DNA of 64,000 nucleotides from Oscillospiraceae bacterium (GCA_020024285.1 JAHHTZ010000004.1:124001-188000); one strand, 5' to 3'; positions 9,029 through 17,472 are shown, numbered from the stretch's first letter. The notes: a model not told the origin generated them from the sequence alone. Numbers and translations are program-made.

Positions 9029-9568
9029 CTACAGCATGGTTTCCATCAGCTGATGGCGCAGCGCCTCAAGCTGATGCTCCACGCTGCCCTCATACTGAGT
9101 GCCCTCCATCTCAAGGCGAACACCGCCGAGGATGGATTCGTCCACACGGTTTTTGAGGATCACGGTCATCCCGGTGAGGGCTTCCAGTTTTGCTTTGAGC
9201 TTTTCGCTCAGCTCATTGGAGAGCGGTACTGCGGTGACTGCGGTCACTTCTTCGATGTGGTTTTCTTTGTTATAGCGGCTGTGAAACTCTGCTGCACAGC
9301 CGGCAAATTCGCCGATCGTGCCGTTTTCGGTTAAAATTTTCATAAAATTGAGCACATGATCATGAACCTTGCCGCCAAAGGACTGCTCCAATACGTTGAG
9401 GCGCTCCTCCTTGCGGATGGTTGGAGAGCACAGCAGTTTGATGAAATCGGGATTCTCCCGAAACGCCTGTGCCAGTGCGGTCACTTCCTCCAGCATCTCT
9501 GCGGAGTTTTTGTCCTCAAGGCTCAGCTCAAACAGTGCGCCGCCGTAGGTTTTTGCTACTTCTGTCAT
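9029..9568 (-). CDS. atpH: ATP synthase F1 delta subunit
   Basis: Peripheral-stalk subunit joining F1 alpha to the b dimer, 179 residues. It has the N-terminal helical bundle (MTEVAKTYGGALFEL onward) and the C-terminal ENHIEEVTAVTAVPLSNE and VDESILGGVRLEMEGTQYEGS signatures of the OSCP/delta family. Its start ATG overlaps the atpF stop codon by 4 bp, which indicates translational coupling of the two stalk genes. Confidence 0.95.
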   Translation of the reverse strand: MTEVAKTYGGALFELSLEDKNSAEMLEEVTALAQAFRENPDFIKLLCSPTIRKEERLNVLEQSFGGKVHDHVLNFMKILTENGTIGEFAGCAAEFHSRYNKENHIEEVTAVTAVPLSNELSEKLKAKLEALTGMTVILKNRVDESILGGVRLEMEGTQYEGSVEHQLEALRHQLMETML

Positions 9569-10071
9569 GACGCTTCACCCACATTTTTAATAAATTCCTC
9601 GATGAGCTTTTCATGGTCTTTTGCGGAAATTTCACGCTCAACCACTTTGGACGCGATGTCCACAGCCATACCGGAAATTTCGTCCTTGATTTCGTTGATC
9701 GCTTTTTTCTTCTCCTGTGCGATCTCGGCATCGGCGCGGGCAAGCAAAGCGGCAGCTTTCTGCTGTGCCTCGTTTACAAGCTCGTCGCTGCGGCGCTGTG
9801 CCTGTGCGGACGCGGTTTTGACGATCTCGCCGGCTTCTTCCTTGGCCTGAGCAAGATGTTTTTCATAATCCGCGCGCATTGCGTTGGCTGCGTCCTTGGC
9901 TTCGTTGGCATCTGCATAAAGCTTATCCACCTCAGCCTGGCGCTGGTTCAAAATATTCTGAACCGGTTTAAATAAAAACTTTTTTACAAGCAGGAACAAA
10001 ATGAGCAGGTTTCCCCACTGCATGATCATCTGCCATGGTACAAAAGACACAAAATCCAGGGTTTCTGGCAT
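9565..10071 (-). CDS. atpF: ATP synthase F0 b subunit
   Basis: Peripheral-stalk b subunit, 168 residues, with one N-terminal membrane helix (about 12-30, WQMIMQWGNLLILFLLVKKFLF) followed by a long charged amphipathic helix to the end. The conserved FLFKPVQNILNQRQAEVDK segment after the membrane helix is typical. It overlaps atpH by 4 bp at its 3' end and is 69 bp downstream of atpE. Confidence 0.95.
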   Translation of the reverse strand: MPETLDFVSFVPWQMIMQWGNLLILFLLVKKFLFKPVQNILNQRQAEVDKLYADANEAKDAANAMRADYEKHLAQAKEEAGEIVKTASAQAQRRSDELVNEAQQKAAALLARADAEIAQEKKKAINEIKDEISGMAVDIASKVVEREISAKDHEKLIEEFIKNVGEAS

Positions 10072-10140
10072 CCAGAGCCCTCCTTTCTTTCAGCGATTTC
10101 TTCTGATGAATCAAGGCGGAGCTTCTTGCTCCGAGGCTCC

Positions 10141-10398
10141 TTAGAGTTTGCCGATGAATGGGTTAACGAACAGAAGGATCAGCGCAACGATGAAGCCGTA
10201 AATACCGGTGGTTTCAGCAACTGCACAACCAAGCAGCATGGTGCTTGTAACGTCGCCCTTTGCTTCCGGCTGGCGGCCGATTGCTTCACAAGCGCGGCCT
10301 ACTGCGTAACCTTCACCAATACCAGGACCGATACCTGCGATCATAGCAAGACCTGCGCCAATAGCAGAGCAGCCCATAACAATTGCTTTTTCTAACAT
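10141..10398 (-). CDS. atpE: ATP synthase F0 c subunit with two-carboxylate ion site
   Basis: Rotor-ring proteolipid, 85 residues, two hydrophobic helices joined by the polar loop GRQPEAKGD (41-49). The essential carboxylate is E62 in AVAETTGIYG. Helix 1 reads GIGPGIGEGYA, placing E29 where the Na+-translocating Ilyobacter c subunit has Gln32; V60, T63, T64 and Y67 align with the other Na+-site positions V63, S66, T67 and Y70. A Glu/Glu pair of this kind is described for the Fusobacterium nucleatum Na+ rotor. Na+ coupling is therefore likely, but it is inferred from residues only. It lies between atpB and atpF as expected. Confidence 0.95.
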   Translation of the reverse strand: MLEKAIVMGCSAIGAGLAMIAGIGPGIGEGYAVGRACEAIGRQPEAKGDVTSTMLLGCAVAETTGIYGFIVALILLFVNPFIGKL

Positions 10399-10454
10399 AA
10401 TGTTTTCCTCCTAAAATGTGTTTTAAGTAAAATTTTTGTTTTTCCTCAAAGCAG

Positions 10455-11210
10455 CTATGCTTCGGATTCCGGCTCGCCGGTGTCTGCTGCGGAAGCGATG
10501 TACATCATCGTAAGCATACAGAAGATGAACGCCTGCAAGCAGCCGGAGAACAGGTCAAAATACACGGAAAGAAATGCCGGGATACCCAGCTGGAACAGTG
10601 GAATGCTGCCTAAGAAGCCGGGGAGCCATCCAATGAGCGCATGGCTCAGCGCAGCAAGTGCCGCATACACAAGCGCTGTGATCACGCTGCCGGAAGCGAT
10701 GTTTCCGAAATGACGGAACGCCATCGAAATCGGGGTTGCGATCTCGCTGATGATGTTGAACGGCAGCAGCACCGGGATCGGGTCGAGGTAGCCCTTAAAG
10801 TATCCGCCAAACCCGTTTGCCTTGAATTTGTGGTATGTGATCAGAACAAATACCATCGTTGCCCAAGCCATTTCTGTTGCAAGGTCTGCCGTTGGGGAAT
10901 ACATCCCAAGCAGACTGCACAGGTTTGAAAGTGCGGAAAGGGTGAACAATGTTGCAACAAACGGAGTGAAGTAAGAAAACTTCTTACCCATATTTCCCTC
11001 TACGAAGCTGTATGCAGTTTTTACAAGAAACTCTGCTACGATCTGTTTTTTACTGGTTGCATGAACTTTCAGTCCTCTTGTCAGCCAAATGCATATCCCG
11101 ACGATTGCCGCCATGATGATCCAGGTATTGACGATCGTTTCAGTAATCGGAATACCGCCAAACACAGGGATGGTGAAAAAGATCTTTGCACCAGTAATCG
11201 AAACATTCAT
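10455..11210 (-). CDS. atpB: ATP synthase F0 a subunit
   Basis: Stator subunit that forms the ion half-channels, 251 residues with five or six membrane helices. The essential arginine is R166 in the conserved segment PISMAFRHFGNIASGS. The C-terminal helix CLQAFIFCMLTMMYIASA is also typical, and the DLFSGCLQAFIF stretch matches the family. The gene follows atpI directly (atpI stop at 11211). Confidence 0.96.
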   Translation of the reverse strand: MNVSITGAKIFFTIPVFGGIPITETIVNTWIIMAAIVGICIWLTRGLKVHATSKKQIVAEFLVKTAYSFVEGNMGKKFSYFTPFVATLFTLSALSNLCSLLGMYSPTADLATEMAWATMVFVLITYHKFKANGFGGYFKGYLDPIPVLLPFNIISEIATPISMAFRHFGNIASGSVITALVYAALAALSHALIGWLPGFLGSIPLFQLGIPAFLSVYFDLFSGCLQAFIFCMLTMMYIASAADTGEPESEA

Positions 11211-11615
11211 TTACGCATCCTCCTTTCCCTCGGATTTTTTAAGGCCCATAAAGAAGATTGTGATGCGCGGGAAAAGCAGCGGGCAAAGTACCGCTATCCA
11301 GTGAAAGCAGGGTGCCACAAAGCCGATAAACGCAATGCCCATCGTTGCAAGCATCCGCACCGAATAAGAAAACTGCATGATCGCACGGGATCTTCCCTCG
11401 TTGCCGGGTGCCGTTGCTTTTTGCACCGTCAGCCCCAGCAGGAAAAAGTTGAGCACCGCAGCGGTGCCTCCCAGCAAGGCCCCAAGCGCTACCGTGCAGT
11501 CGAACTGTCCGATCACAAGGAATACAAGAAGCATCACGCCGCACAGCAGCGCCGTACCTGTAAGGATGTGAAGGGTTTCGTCCCGGACCGCCTTTTGTAT
11601 TTTCATCCGTATCAT
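11211..11615 (-). CDS. atpI: AtpI family ATP synthase accessory protein
   Basis: A small membrane protein (about 134 residues) with four predicted hydrophobic helices, in the place of the I subunit that helps c-ring assembly or Mg2+ supply in other bacteria. The sequence is poorly conserved, as is usual for AtpI; the call leans on topology and gene order. The ATG at 11615 shares one base with the atpZ stop codon (TGATG), giving translational coupling. GTG codons at 11621 and 11618 and an ATG at 11606 are alternative starts. Confidence 0.8.
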   Translation of the reverse strand: MIRMKIQKAVRDETLHILTGTALLCGVMLLVFLVIGQFDCTVALGALLGGTAAVLNFFLLGLTVQKATAPGNEGRSRAIMQFSYSVRMLATMGIAFIGFVAPCFHWIAVLCPLLFPRITIFFMGLKKSEGKEDA

Positions 11616-11887
11616 CACCACCTGTCGTTGAAGGAGCGAGGCTCCTTCTTCTCTTTTTTTCGTGCCTGTCGATTGGCCTCATGCATAAACCCGCGGAAGC
11701 TGCTCACAGCTCCCCCGACACCCAGAATGATCCCGACAAAGATCACCCAGCCGCCCAACTGGAACCTCCTCTGAAGCCAGGCCGCTCCAAAGCAGCAGAG
11801 GATCAGCGGCATCGCAAGGGACAGCCCCACCTGTGTGAGGTACACAAGGTTGCGAAAAATGTAAAGCCTTCCCTTTTCGTCTGCCAT
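11615..11887 (-). CDS. atpZ: AtpZ/AtpI-type ATP synthase accessory protein
   Basis: A 90-residue protein with two hydrophobic helices (about 14-38 and 46-64), the second with the GGWVIFVGIILGVGGAVSSF pattern of the AtpZ family, followed by a basic tail. AtpZ and AtpI are proposed to form a small Mg2+ or Ca2+ channel that supplies the ATP synthase. It is the first gene of the operon. The ATG at 11887 has GGGAGG seven bases upstream; the frame extends five codons further with no better site. Both atpZ and atpI are retained, which is not universal. Confidence 0.85.
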   Translation of the reverse strand: MADEKGRLYIFRNLVYLTQVGLSLAMPLILCCFGAAWLQRRFQLGGWVIFVGIILGVGGAVSSFRGFMHEANRQARKKEKKEPRSFNDRW

Positions 11888-11928
11888 CGTTTTTCCTCCC
11901 AATCGTTACATGATTATGCATTGTGTTA

Positions 11929-11957
11929 ATTATAGCAAATGTTTGTTAGATTATCAA
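11929..11957 (-). promoter_or_regulatory. Promoter of the atp operon
   Basis: Read leftward: TTGATA (11957-11952), exactly 17 bp, TATAAT (11934-11929), then about 40 nt of leader to the atpZ start. No other strong promoter was seen inside the operon. Confidence 0.8.
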
Positions 11958-12430
11958 CCGAATATTCTCTCTTTTCCAAAAAGAACTGCGACTTTTTCCG
12001 CGAAAATCACAATTTTTTCTGTCATAGTGCTTGTTTTATCCCCGTCAAGTTCGTTATTTTGTTGAGGATTTTGTGGATATTACTTCTGAGAGAATCATTT
12101 CCCTTCATAAATTTTATCGGAATTTACTATGCGTTTCCCTTCCCTGTAAGAAGCGCATGGGACAGCGAAGAAATGGGCAGTTTTTTTCGCATTCGCCTTT
12201 TTCTCCATTCTCTTCCTATTATATAGCATGCTTTACTTTTTCTTCTTTCTTTTCTATTTTCTGACATAAAATTCCCCTATGTAAAAAGCGTTACATGTTA
12301 TCACAATTCGTATCAAATCTGTTTTTTCCGCCGATCCTTTTGATGATACCATTGTGCCCTGCTTTATGGTATAATACTACATAAGGGGCAAAAAGCTCCT
12401 GCATCTTTTCTATCAAAAGGAGATTTTACC
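11958..12430. other. AT-rich intergenic region between atp operon and P1 peptidase
   Basis: About 470 bp without a supported gene. The left end holds the atp promoter and the right end a promoter for the downstream peptidase: an extended -10 TGGTATAAT at 12367-12375. The middle is T-rich on the plus strand. I see no tRNA, riboswitch fold or conserved small RNA in it. Confidence 0.5.
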
Positions 12431-13471
12431 ATGAATCAAAAACGCATTGCAGATTATGGCATCCGGATCGGCACCATGCCAAAGGGTCCGCTCAATAAAA
12501 TCACCGACGTTCCCGGCGTGACGGTGGGTCACTGCACCGTGGACACCGCAGAGCACAAAACCGGTGTCACCGTGATCCTGCCCGCACAGGACAATCTCTT
12601 CCAGAACAAGCTCCCTGCCGCTTGCTTTGTATGGAACGGCTTTGGCAAAACAGCCGGTCTGCCGCAGATCGAGGAGCTTGGCACCATCGAAACCCCGATT
12701 GCCCTCACCAACACCCTCAACGTGGGCAAGGTGCACGACGCTCTCGTAGAGTATATGGTGCAGTGCTGCGAAAAAGACAACGTCGAAATGAAAAGCCTCA
12801 ACCCCATCGTCGGGGAATGCAACGACTCCGGGCTCAACAACATCTTAAAGCGCGCCGTCAACGAAAAAGAGGTCTTTTCTGCCATCGAATCTGCCTGCGC
12901 CGATTTTGAAGAGGGCGACGTGGGTGCCGGCAAGGGCACCATCTGCCACGGACTCAAGGGCGGCATCGGCTCCGCGTCCCGCCAGATCGAGCTTGACGGC
13001 AAAACCTACACCCTCGGTGTCCTCGTGCAGAGCAACTACGGCAAGCTCGCGGACCTCATCGTCAACCACGACCCCATCGGGGAGCGCATCCTCAAGGAGC
13101 AGGAGCTGACGGACGTGAAGGTGGACAAGGGCAGCATCATGATGGTGGTTGCAACCGACCTGCCGGTCAGCGACCGTCAGCTTCGCCGCATCATCAAGCG
13201 GTGCAGCGTGGGTCTTGCGCGCCTTGGCAGCTACGTGGGACACGGCAGCGGCGAGATCATGATTGGCTTTTCGACCGCATACCGCATTTCCCATACCTCG
13301 GAGCAGGACGTGATCCCGACCGCTCAGATGCATGAGGGCAAGCTGGACCTTGCATTTCGTGCGGCAGCCGAATGCTGCGAGGAAGCTGTCCTCAACAGCA
13401 TGGTCTGCGCCCACGCTGTCACCGGCTACAAGGGCGATACCCGCCACAGCCTCAGCGAATACCTCAAATAA
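12431..13471 (+). CDS. P1 family self-cleaving aminopeptidase (DmpA/BapA-like)
   Basis: A member of the S58 family of N-terminal-nucleophile hydrolases, related to L-aminopeptidase D-Ala-esterase DmpA and beta-peptidyl aminopeptidases. It has 346 residues. The proposed autoprocessing site is G234-S235 in VDKGSIMMVVATD; S235 would be the nucleophile of the beta chain. N202 in VLVQSNYG and the S273/E275 pair in GHGSGEIMIGFS match DmpA Asn218 and Ser288/Glu290, and the spacing between S235 and S273 is 38 residues, as in DmpA. The N-terminal NKITDVPGVTVGHCTV is a family hallmark. There is no signal peptide, so it is cytoplasmic. The gene is monocistronic with an AAAAGGAG site. Natural substrate unknown. 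Confidence 0.92.
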   Translation: MNQKRIADYGIRIGTMPKGPLNKITDVPGVTVGHCTVDTAEHKTGVTVILPAQDNLFQNKLPAACFVWNGFGKTAGLPQIEELGTIETPIALTNTLNVGKVHDALVEYMVQCCEKDNVEMKSLNPIVGECNDSGLNNILKRAVNEKEVFSAIESACADFEEGDVGAGKGTICHGLKGGIGSASRQIELDGKTYTLGVLVQSNYGKLADLIVNHDPIGERILKEQELTDVKVDKGSIMMVVATDLPVSDRQLRRIIKRCSVGLARLGSYVGHGSGEIMIGFSTAYRISHTSEQDVIPTAQMHEGKLDLAFRAAAECCEEAVLNSMVCAHAVTGYKGDTRHSLSEYLK

Positions 13472-13514
13472 TCTTGCGAATCGACAAAAGTTTCGCAAAA
13501 CTGTACATAGGAGC

Positions 13515-13543
13515 TTGACAAATTCCGCCGGAGGGACTATAAT
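13515..13543 (+). promoter_or_regulatory. Promoter of tRNA-Thr
   Basis: TTGACA (13515-13520), 17-bp spacer, TATAAT (13538-13543). This is a perfect sigma-A consensus 24 bp before the mature tRNA 5' end. Confidence 0.9.
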
Positions 13544-13566
13544 AGCATACGGTAAGAACAGCGTAT

Positions 13567-13642
13567 GCTGCTATGGCTCAGGAGGCAGAGCACGTCCTTG
13601 GTAAGGACGAGGTCACCAGTTCGAATCTGGTTAGCAGCTCCA
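13567..13642 (+). tRNA. tRNA-Thr (anticodon GGT)
   Basis: A 76-nt cloverleaf: acceptor arms GCTGCTA and TAGCAGC, D arm GCTC/GAGC, anticodon stem CGTCC/GGACG with loop TTGGTAA (anticodon GGT, codon ACC), T arm ACCAG/CTGGT with loop TTCGAAT, discriminator T and an encoded CCA at 13640-13642. It is a single-gene transcription unit with its own promoter and terminator. Confidence 0.97.
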
Positions 13643-13649
13643 AACCCAA

Positions 13650-13680
13650 AACCCCCGATCGCAATGATCGGGGGTTTTTT
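13650..13680 (+). terminator. Terminator of tRNA-Thr
   Basis: Perfect 9-bp stem CCCCCGATC/GATCGGGGG, 5-nt loop, followed by six T, eight bases after the tRNA 3' end. Confidence 0.92.
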
Positions 13681-13770
13681 GCTGTATTTTTCCGCATCTT
13701 CCCCCTTTGCGAATATTCTGCCCTTTCGTTCCATAAACTATCGTTATTCTAAGCGTTGGGAGGGATTTTT

Positions 13771-14283
13771 GTGGATTCCTTAAAGCCGCTCCATGTGGCT
13801 GGGGCTGTTTTTACGATCATCGCGGGGACGCTTTTGCATTTTGTGTGGGAGTGGTCGGGGTACAATAAGGCGGCGGCGGTGTTCGGTGCGGTGAACGAGA
13901 GCACCTGGGAGCACCTCAAGCTCCTCTTTTTCCCGTTTTTGCTGTTCACGGCGGTGGAATATTTTTTCTACGGCAAGCATCACTCCGCCTTTTTCCCGGC
14001 GAAGCTGCGCGCCGTTGTGCTTGGGATGGTCGTCATCGTCGTGGTGTTCTATACCTATACGGGCATCCTTGGGACAAACCTGCTCCCGCTCGACATCGGG
14101 ACCTTTGTTCTGGGGGTGGTGCTGTCGTACCGCTGGTCGTATGAGTATCTGCGTTCCATGCGCGGGGTATCCCGGTATGAAGCCGCGCTCTCGTTTGCAT
14201 CGCTCCTTTTGCTGGCGGCGGCGTTTGGCATCTTCACGTTTTTTCCGCCGAGGCTGGGGCTGTTCGTTCCGCCCAAGTCGTAG
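13771..14283 (+). CDS. DUF6512 family membrane protein
   Basis: A 170-residue membrane protein with about five hydrophobic helices. The segment GAVNESTWEHLKLLFFPFLLF near residues 40-60 and the N-terminal HFVWEWSGYN are characteristic of the DUF6512 family of Firmicute membrane proteins, whose function is unknown. The start is the GTG at 13771, because GGGAGGG lies seven bases upstream; an open TTG start further left would fall inside the ribosome binding site. It stands alone, between the tRNA terminator and the metG promoter. Confidence 0.8.
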   Translation: MDSLKPLHVAGAVFTIIAGTLLHFVWEWSGYNKAAAVFGAVNESTWEHLKLLFFPFLLFTAVEYFFYGKHHSAFFPAKLRAVVLGMVVIVVVFYTYTGILGTNLLPLDIGTFVLGVVLSYRWSYEYLRSMRGVSRYEAALSFASLLLLAAAFGIFTFFPPRLGLFVPPKS

Positions 14284-14331
14284 TGCGCCGCACCGCACGG
14301 TAAAATTTTCCCGCTGCGGGACGATTTATCG

Positions 14332-14360
14332 TTGAGTTGGGGGACAAAAAATGATATAAT
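14332..14360 (+). promoter_or_regulatory. Promoter of metG
   Basis: TTGAGT (14332-14337), 17-bp spacer, TATAAT (14355-14360), about 100 bp before metG. Confidence 0.75.
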
Positions 14361-14377
14361 ACAACCGATAAGACGGC

Positions 14378-14412
14378 GGCAGAGCCTCCCCATCCTCGGC
14401 GGGGACTCTGCC
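14378..14412 (+). promoter_or_regulatory. Hairpin in the metG leader
   Basis: Nested stems GGCAGAG/CTCTGCC and CCCC/GGGG in the 5' untranslated region, upstream of the GAGGAGG site. No T run follows, and no T-box (no AGGGTGG-N-ACCGCG motif) or SAM-riboswitch fold is evident. It could be a stability or attenuation element. Confidence 0.4.
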
Positions 14413-14458
14413 AAGCCACGACACATACCTCAATCATTCGAGGAGGAGGAACATTTTT

Positions 14459-16399
14459 ATGAACGATAAGAAATTTTATATCACCACTCCGATCTACTAT
14501 CCGTCGGACAAGCTGCACATCGGTCACAGCTACTGCACCGTAGCCACCGACGTGATCGCACGCTATAAACGCATGCAGGGCTATGACGTGATGTTCCTGA
14601 CCGGCGCGGACGAGCATGGTCAGAAGATCGAAAAGAAGGCTGCCGAAAAAGGCGTGACTCCACAGCAGTATGTGGACGAGATCGTGGCAGGGATTCAGGA
14701 CCTGTGGAAGCTGATGAACATTTCCAACGACCGCTTTATCCGCACCACCGACAGCTACCATCAGGAATCCGTCAAGAAGATTTTCAAAAAGCTCTACGAT
14801 CAGGGCGACATCTATAAATCCACCTACACCGGCAAATACTGCACCCCATGCGAATCCTTCTGGACCGAGAGCCAGCTTGTGGACGGCAAATGCCCCGACT
14901 GCGGCCGCCCCGTGGAGGATGCGCAGGAGGAAGCGTACTTCTTCCGTCTGTCCAAATACGCCGATCGCCTCGTGGAATACTACGAGCAGCACCCCGACTT
15001 CATGGAGCCGAAGACCCGCTTCAACGAGATGGTCAACAACTTCATCAAGCCGGGACTGGAGGATCTGTGCGTATCGCGTACCTCCTTCACCTGGGGCATC
15101 CCGGTGGAATTTGACCCGAAGCACATCGTCTACGTTTGGGTGGATGCGCTCTCCAACTACATCTCCGCACTCGGCTACGAAAACGATACTTACCACGATT
15201 TTGAAAAATTCTGGCCTGCCGATGTTCACATCGTGGGCAAGGAGATCATGCGCTTCCATGCCATCATCTGGCCTGCAATGCTGATGGCGCTCGACCTGCC
15301 GCTGCCCAAAAAGGTGTACGGTCACGGCTGGCTGCTGCTTGAAGGCGGCAAGATGAGCAAATCGAAGGGCAACGTCGTGGACCCTGTTCTCCTGTGCGAC
15401 CGCTACGGCGTGGATGCTCTGCGTTACTTCCTGATGCGCGATGTTCCGTTTGGCTCGGACGGCGTGTTCTCCAACGAAGCACTCATCAGCCGCATCAACT
15501 CCGACCTCGCAAACGACCTTGGCAACCTTCTGTCGCGCTCCGTTTCGATGGTGGAAAAATACTTCGGCGGCAAGCTCCCCGCAGAGCGCGAAGCCGACCC
15601 GATGGACGACGAGCTTGTTTCCATGATTTCCTCCCTCAAAGGAAAATACGAGGAGCTGATGGATTCCTTCTCCTTCCACAATGCCCTCGCTGAAGTATTT
15701 AAGCTCATTTCCCGCACCAACAAATACATCGACGAAACGGCTCCTTGGGTGCTCGGCAAGGACGAGAGCAAAAAGCCGCGCCTTGCAAGCGTTCTGTATA
15801 ACCTGCTCGAAAGCCTGCGTGTATCCTCCATCCTGCTCACCCCGTTCATCCCCGATACCTGCGCGAAGATCCAGCAGCAGATCGGCGCATCCGCAGACAT
15901 CGTGACCTACGAGAGCGCCGCAAGCTACGGGCTGCTCCCGACCGAAGCAGAGGTTCACAAGGGCGACAGCCTCTTCCCGCGCATCGATATGAAAAAGGAG
16001 CTGGAAGAACTCGAAGCCGCTCAGAAGGCGGCACAGGGCAGCACTCTGCCAAAATATGAGGGCGTGGCGGAGCTCATCTCCATCGACGACTTCACAAAAG
16101 CCGACCTGCGCGTGGCTCAGGTAACAAGCTGCGAGCCGATCAAAAAGGCGAAGAAGCTCCTGAAGCTCCACCTCGACGACGGCTTTGACGGCGGACGTCA
16201 GGTCGTTTCCGGCATTGCACCGTGGTACAAGCCGGAGGACCTCCTCGGCAAGAAGGTCATCGTCGTTGCAAACCTCAAGCCTGCCAAGCTCTGCGGCGAG
16301 GAGAGCTATGGCATGATCCTTGCTGCAAACTGCGACGAAAACACCGTCAAAGTCCTCTTTGTGGACGACAGTGTTCCAAACGGCGCAAAAATCAGATAA
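14459..16399 (+). CDS. metG: Methionine--tRNA ligase with C-terminal tRNA-binding domain
   Basis: Class I synthetase that charges tRNA-Met, 646 residues. HIGH is at 20-23 and KMSKS at 298-302. A zinc knuckle is formed by C128/C131 (YCTPC) and C145/C148 (CPDC). The anticodon-binding helical domain includes the SRTNKYIDETAPW segment. The C-terminal 100 residues form an EMAP/Trbp111-like OB-fold tRNA-binding domain (KADLRVAQV, ANLKPAKLCGEESYGMILAA). Start ATG follows GAGGAGGAGG. It is probably cotranscribed with tatD, as is common in Firmicutes, although a hairpin lies between them. Confidence 0.97.
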   Translation: MNDKKFYITTPIYYPSDKLHIGHSYCTVATDVIARYKRMQGYDVMFLTGADEHGQKIEKKAAEKGVTPQQYVDEIVAGIQDLWKLMNISNDRFIRTTDSYHQESVKKIFKKLYDQGDIYKSTYTGKYCTPCESFWTESQLVDGKCPDCGRPVEDAQEEAYFFRLSKYADRLVEYYEQHPDFMEPKTRFNEMVNNFIKPGLEDLCVSRTSFTWGIPVEFDPKHIVYVWVDALSNYISALGYENDTYHDFEKFWPADVHIVGKEIMRFHAIIWPAMLMALDLPLPKKVYGHGWLLLEGGKMSKSKGNVVDPVLLCDRYGVDALRYFLMRDVPFGSDGVFSNEALISRINSDLANDLGNLLSRSVSMVEKYFGGKLPAEREADPMDDELVSMISSLKGKYEELMDSFSFHNALAEVFKLISRTNKYIDETAPWVLGKDESKKPRLASVLYNLLESLRVSSILLTPFIPDTCAKIQQQIGASADIVTYESAASYGLLPTEAEVHKGDSLFPRIDMKKELEELEAAQKAAQGSTLPKYEGVAELISIDDFTKADLRVAQVTSCEPIKKAKKLLKLHLDDGFDGGRQVVSGIAPWYKPEDLLGKKVIVVANLKPAKLCGEESYGMILAANCDENTVKVLFVDDSVPNGAKIR

Positions 16400-16407
16400 A
16401 AAAACGC

Positions 16408-16432
16408 AGGGTTCGGCATCGCGCCGGACCCT
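16408..16432 (+). terminator. Hairpin between metG and tatD
   Basis: Stem AGGGTTCGGC/GCCGGACCCT with one mismatch and a 5-nt loop, followed by TCTTTCT. The imperfect T tract suggests a leaky terminator that lets some transcripts continue into tatD. Confidence 0.6.
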
Positions 16433-16453
16433 CTTTCTCAAAAAGGAGCTTTT

Positions 16454-17239
16454 ATGTTACAGAATTTATTCGATTCCCACGGGCACTACGACAGCGAGCG
16501 CTTTGACGACGACCGCGACGAAGTCCTCTCCTCCATGCAGGAGCACGGCGTGCGCGCCATCATGAACATCGGAAATTCCCTCGCATCCAACGCAAACGGC
16601 ATCCTGCTTGCAAAGCAATATCCTTTCATGTACTGCACCGTCGGCATCCATCCTGCCGATTCGTTTTTGATTTACAACGAACACCGCAGCACCTACCTCG
16701 ACACGATGGCGGAGCAGTGCAAATACGAAAAATGCCGCGCCATCGGAGAGATCGGGCTCGATTACCATTACGACGAGGATGCGCCGCGCGACATCCAGAG
16801 CATCATCTTTGAGGAGCAGCTCGCCTTCGCGCGCGACCTTGATCTCCCCGTTGTCATCCACGACCGCGACGCGCACGAGGATACGCTGCGCCTGCTCAAA
16901 AAATATCGTCCGAAGGGCATTGTCCACTGCTTCTCCGGCTCGGCGGAGATTGCGCAGGAGGTGCTGCGCCTTGGGATGTACGTCGGTTTTACGGGCGTCA
17001 TCACCTTTAAGAATGCGCGCAAAGCCGTCGAAGCGGCGCGCGTCGTTCCGCTCGACCGCCTGCTCATCGAAACCGACTGCCCCTACATGGCGCCGGAGCC
17101 GTTCCGCGGTCAGCGCTGCGATTCGCGCATGATCGAGCGCATGGCGGCAAAGCTCGCCGAAATCCATGGCATCACCCCGCAGGAGATGGCGGACCAAACC
17201 TGTGAAAACGCCTGCCGTGTCTACGATATCACCCTGTAG
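16454..17239 (+). CDS. tatD: TatD family metal-dependent hydrolase
   Basis: A TIM-barrel hydrolase/DNase of the TatD family, 261 residues. Metal and catalytic positions are visible: H9 and H11 in DSHGHYD, E in AIGEIGLDYH (about 100), H in VVIHDRDA (about 136), H in GIVHCFSG (about 160) and D in LLIETDCPYMAP (about 208). Bacterial TatD proteins act as 3'-5' exonucleases in DNA repair and degradation. An AAAGGAG site precedes the ATG. The metG-tatD order is widely conserved in Firmicutes. Confidence 0.93.
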   Translation: MLQNLFDSHGHYDSERFDDDRDEVLSSMQEHGVRAIMNIGNSLASNANGILLAKQYPFMYCTVGIHPADSFLIYNEHRSTYLDTMAEQCKYEKCRAIGEIGLDYHYDEDAPRDIQSIIFEEQLAFARDLDLPVVIHDRDAHEDTLRLLKKYRPKGIVHCFSGSAEIAQEVLRLGMYVGFTGVITFKNARKAVEAARVVPLDRLLIETDCPYMAPEPFRGQRCDSRMIERMAAKLAEIHGITPQEMADQTCENACRVYDITL

Positions 17240-17333
17240 GCTGAGGAAATATCAGGAATTTCACCGCTTTCTTTGCCAGAGAATTCCCCTCTTTCCAGTG
17301 CGGCGGCTAAAAAATTACAATTTGTAACTATAT

Positions 17334-17389
17334 TTACTGGATAAAATCGGTATTTCATCAGATATACCATCTTATCCAGTAATTTTTTT
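17334..17389 (+). terminator. Terminator of tatD
   Basis: Outer stem TTACTGGATAA/TTATCCAGTAA, inner stem GGTAT/ATACC, followed by seven T. It lies in a 300-bp AT-rich gap whose right part carries the promoter of the next gene. Confidence 0.8.
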
Positions 17390-17443
17390 GAGTTTATTGG
17401 TGATTTTTCTATTTTTAGATGACAAATTGGTAACAAAATCCGG

Positions 17444-17472
17444 TTGCTTTTCAGATTTTCCCCCGGTATAAT
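17444..17472 (+). promoter_or_regulatory. Promoter of the surface protein gene
   Basis: TTGCTT (17444-17449), 17-bp spacer, TATAAT (17467-17472), about 75 bp before the start codon. Confidence 0.75.

Noticed and set aside
13537..13734. Minus-strand frame over the tRNA-Thr gene
   Set aside because: This is the common antisense shadow of a tRNA gene and terminator.
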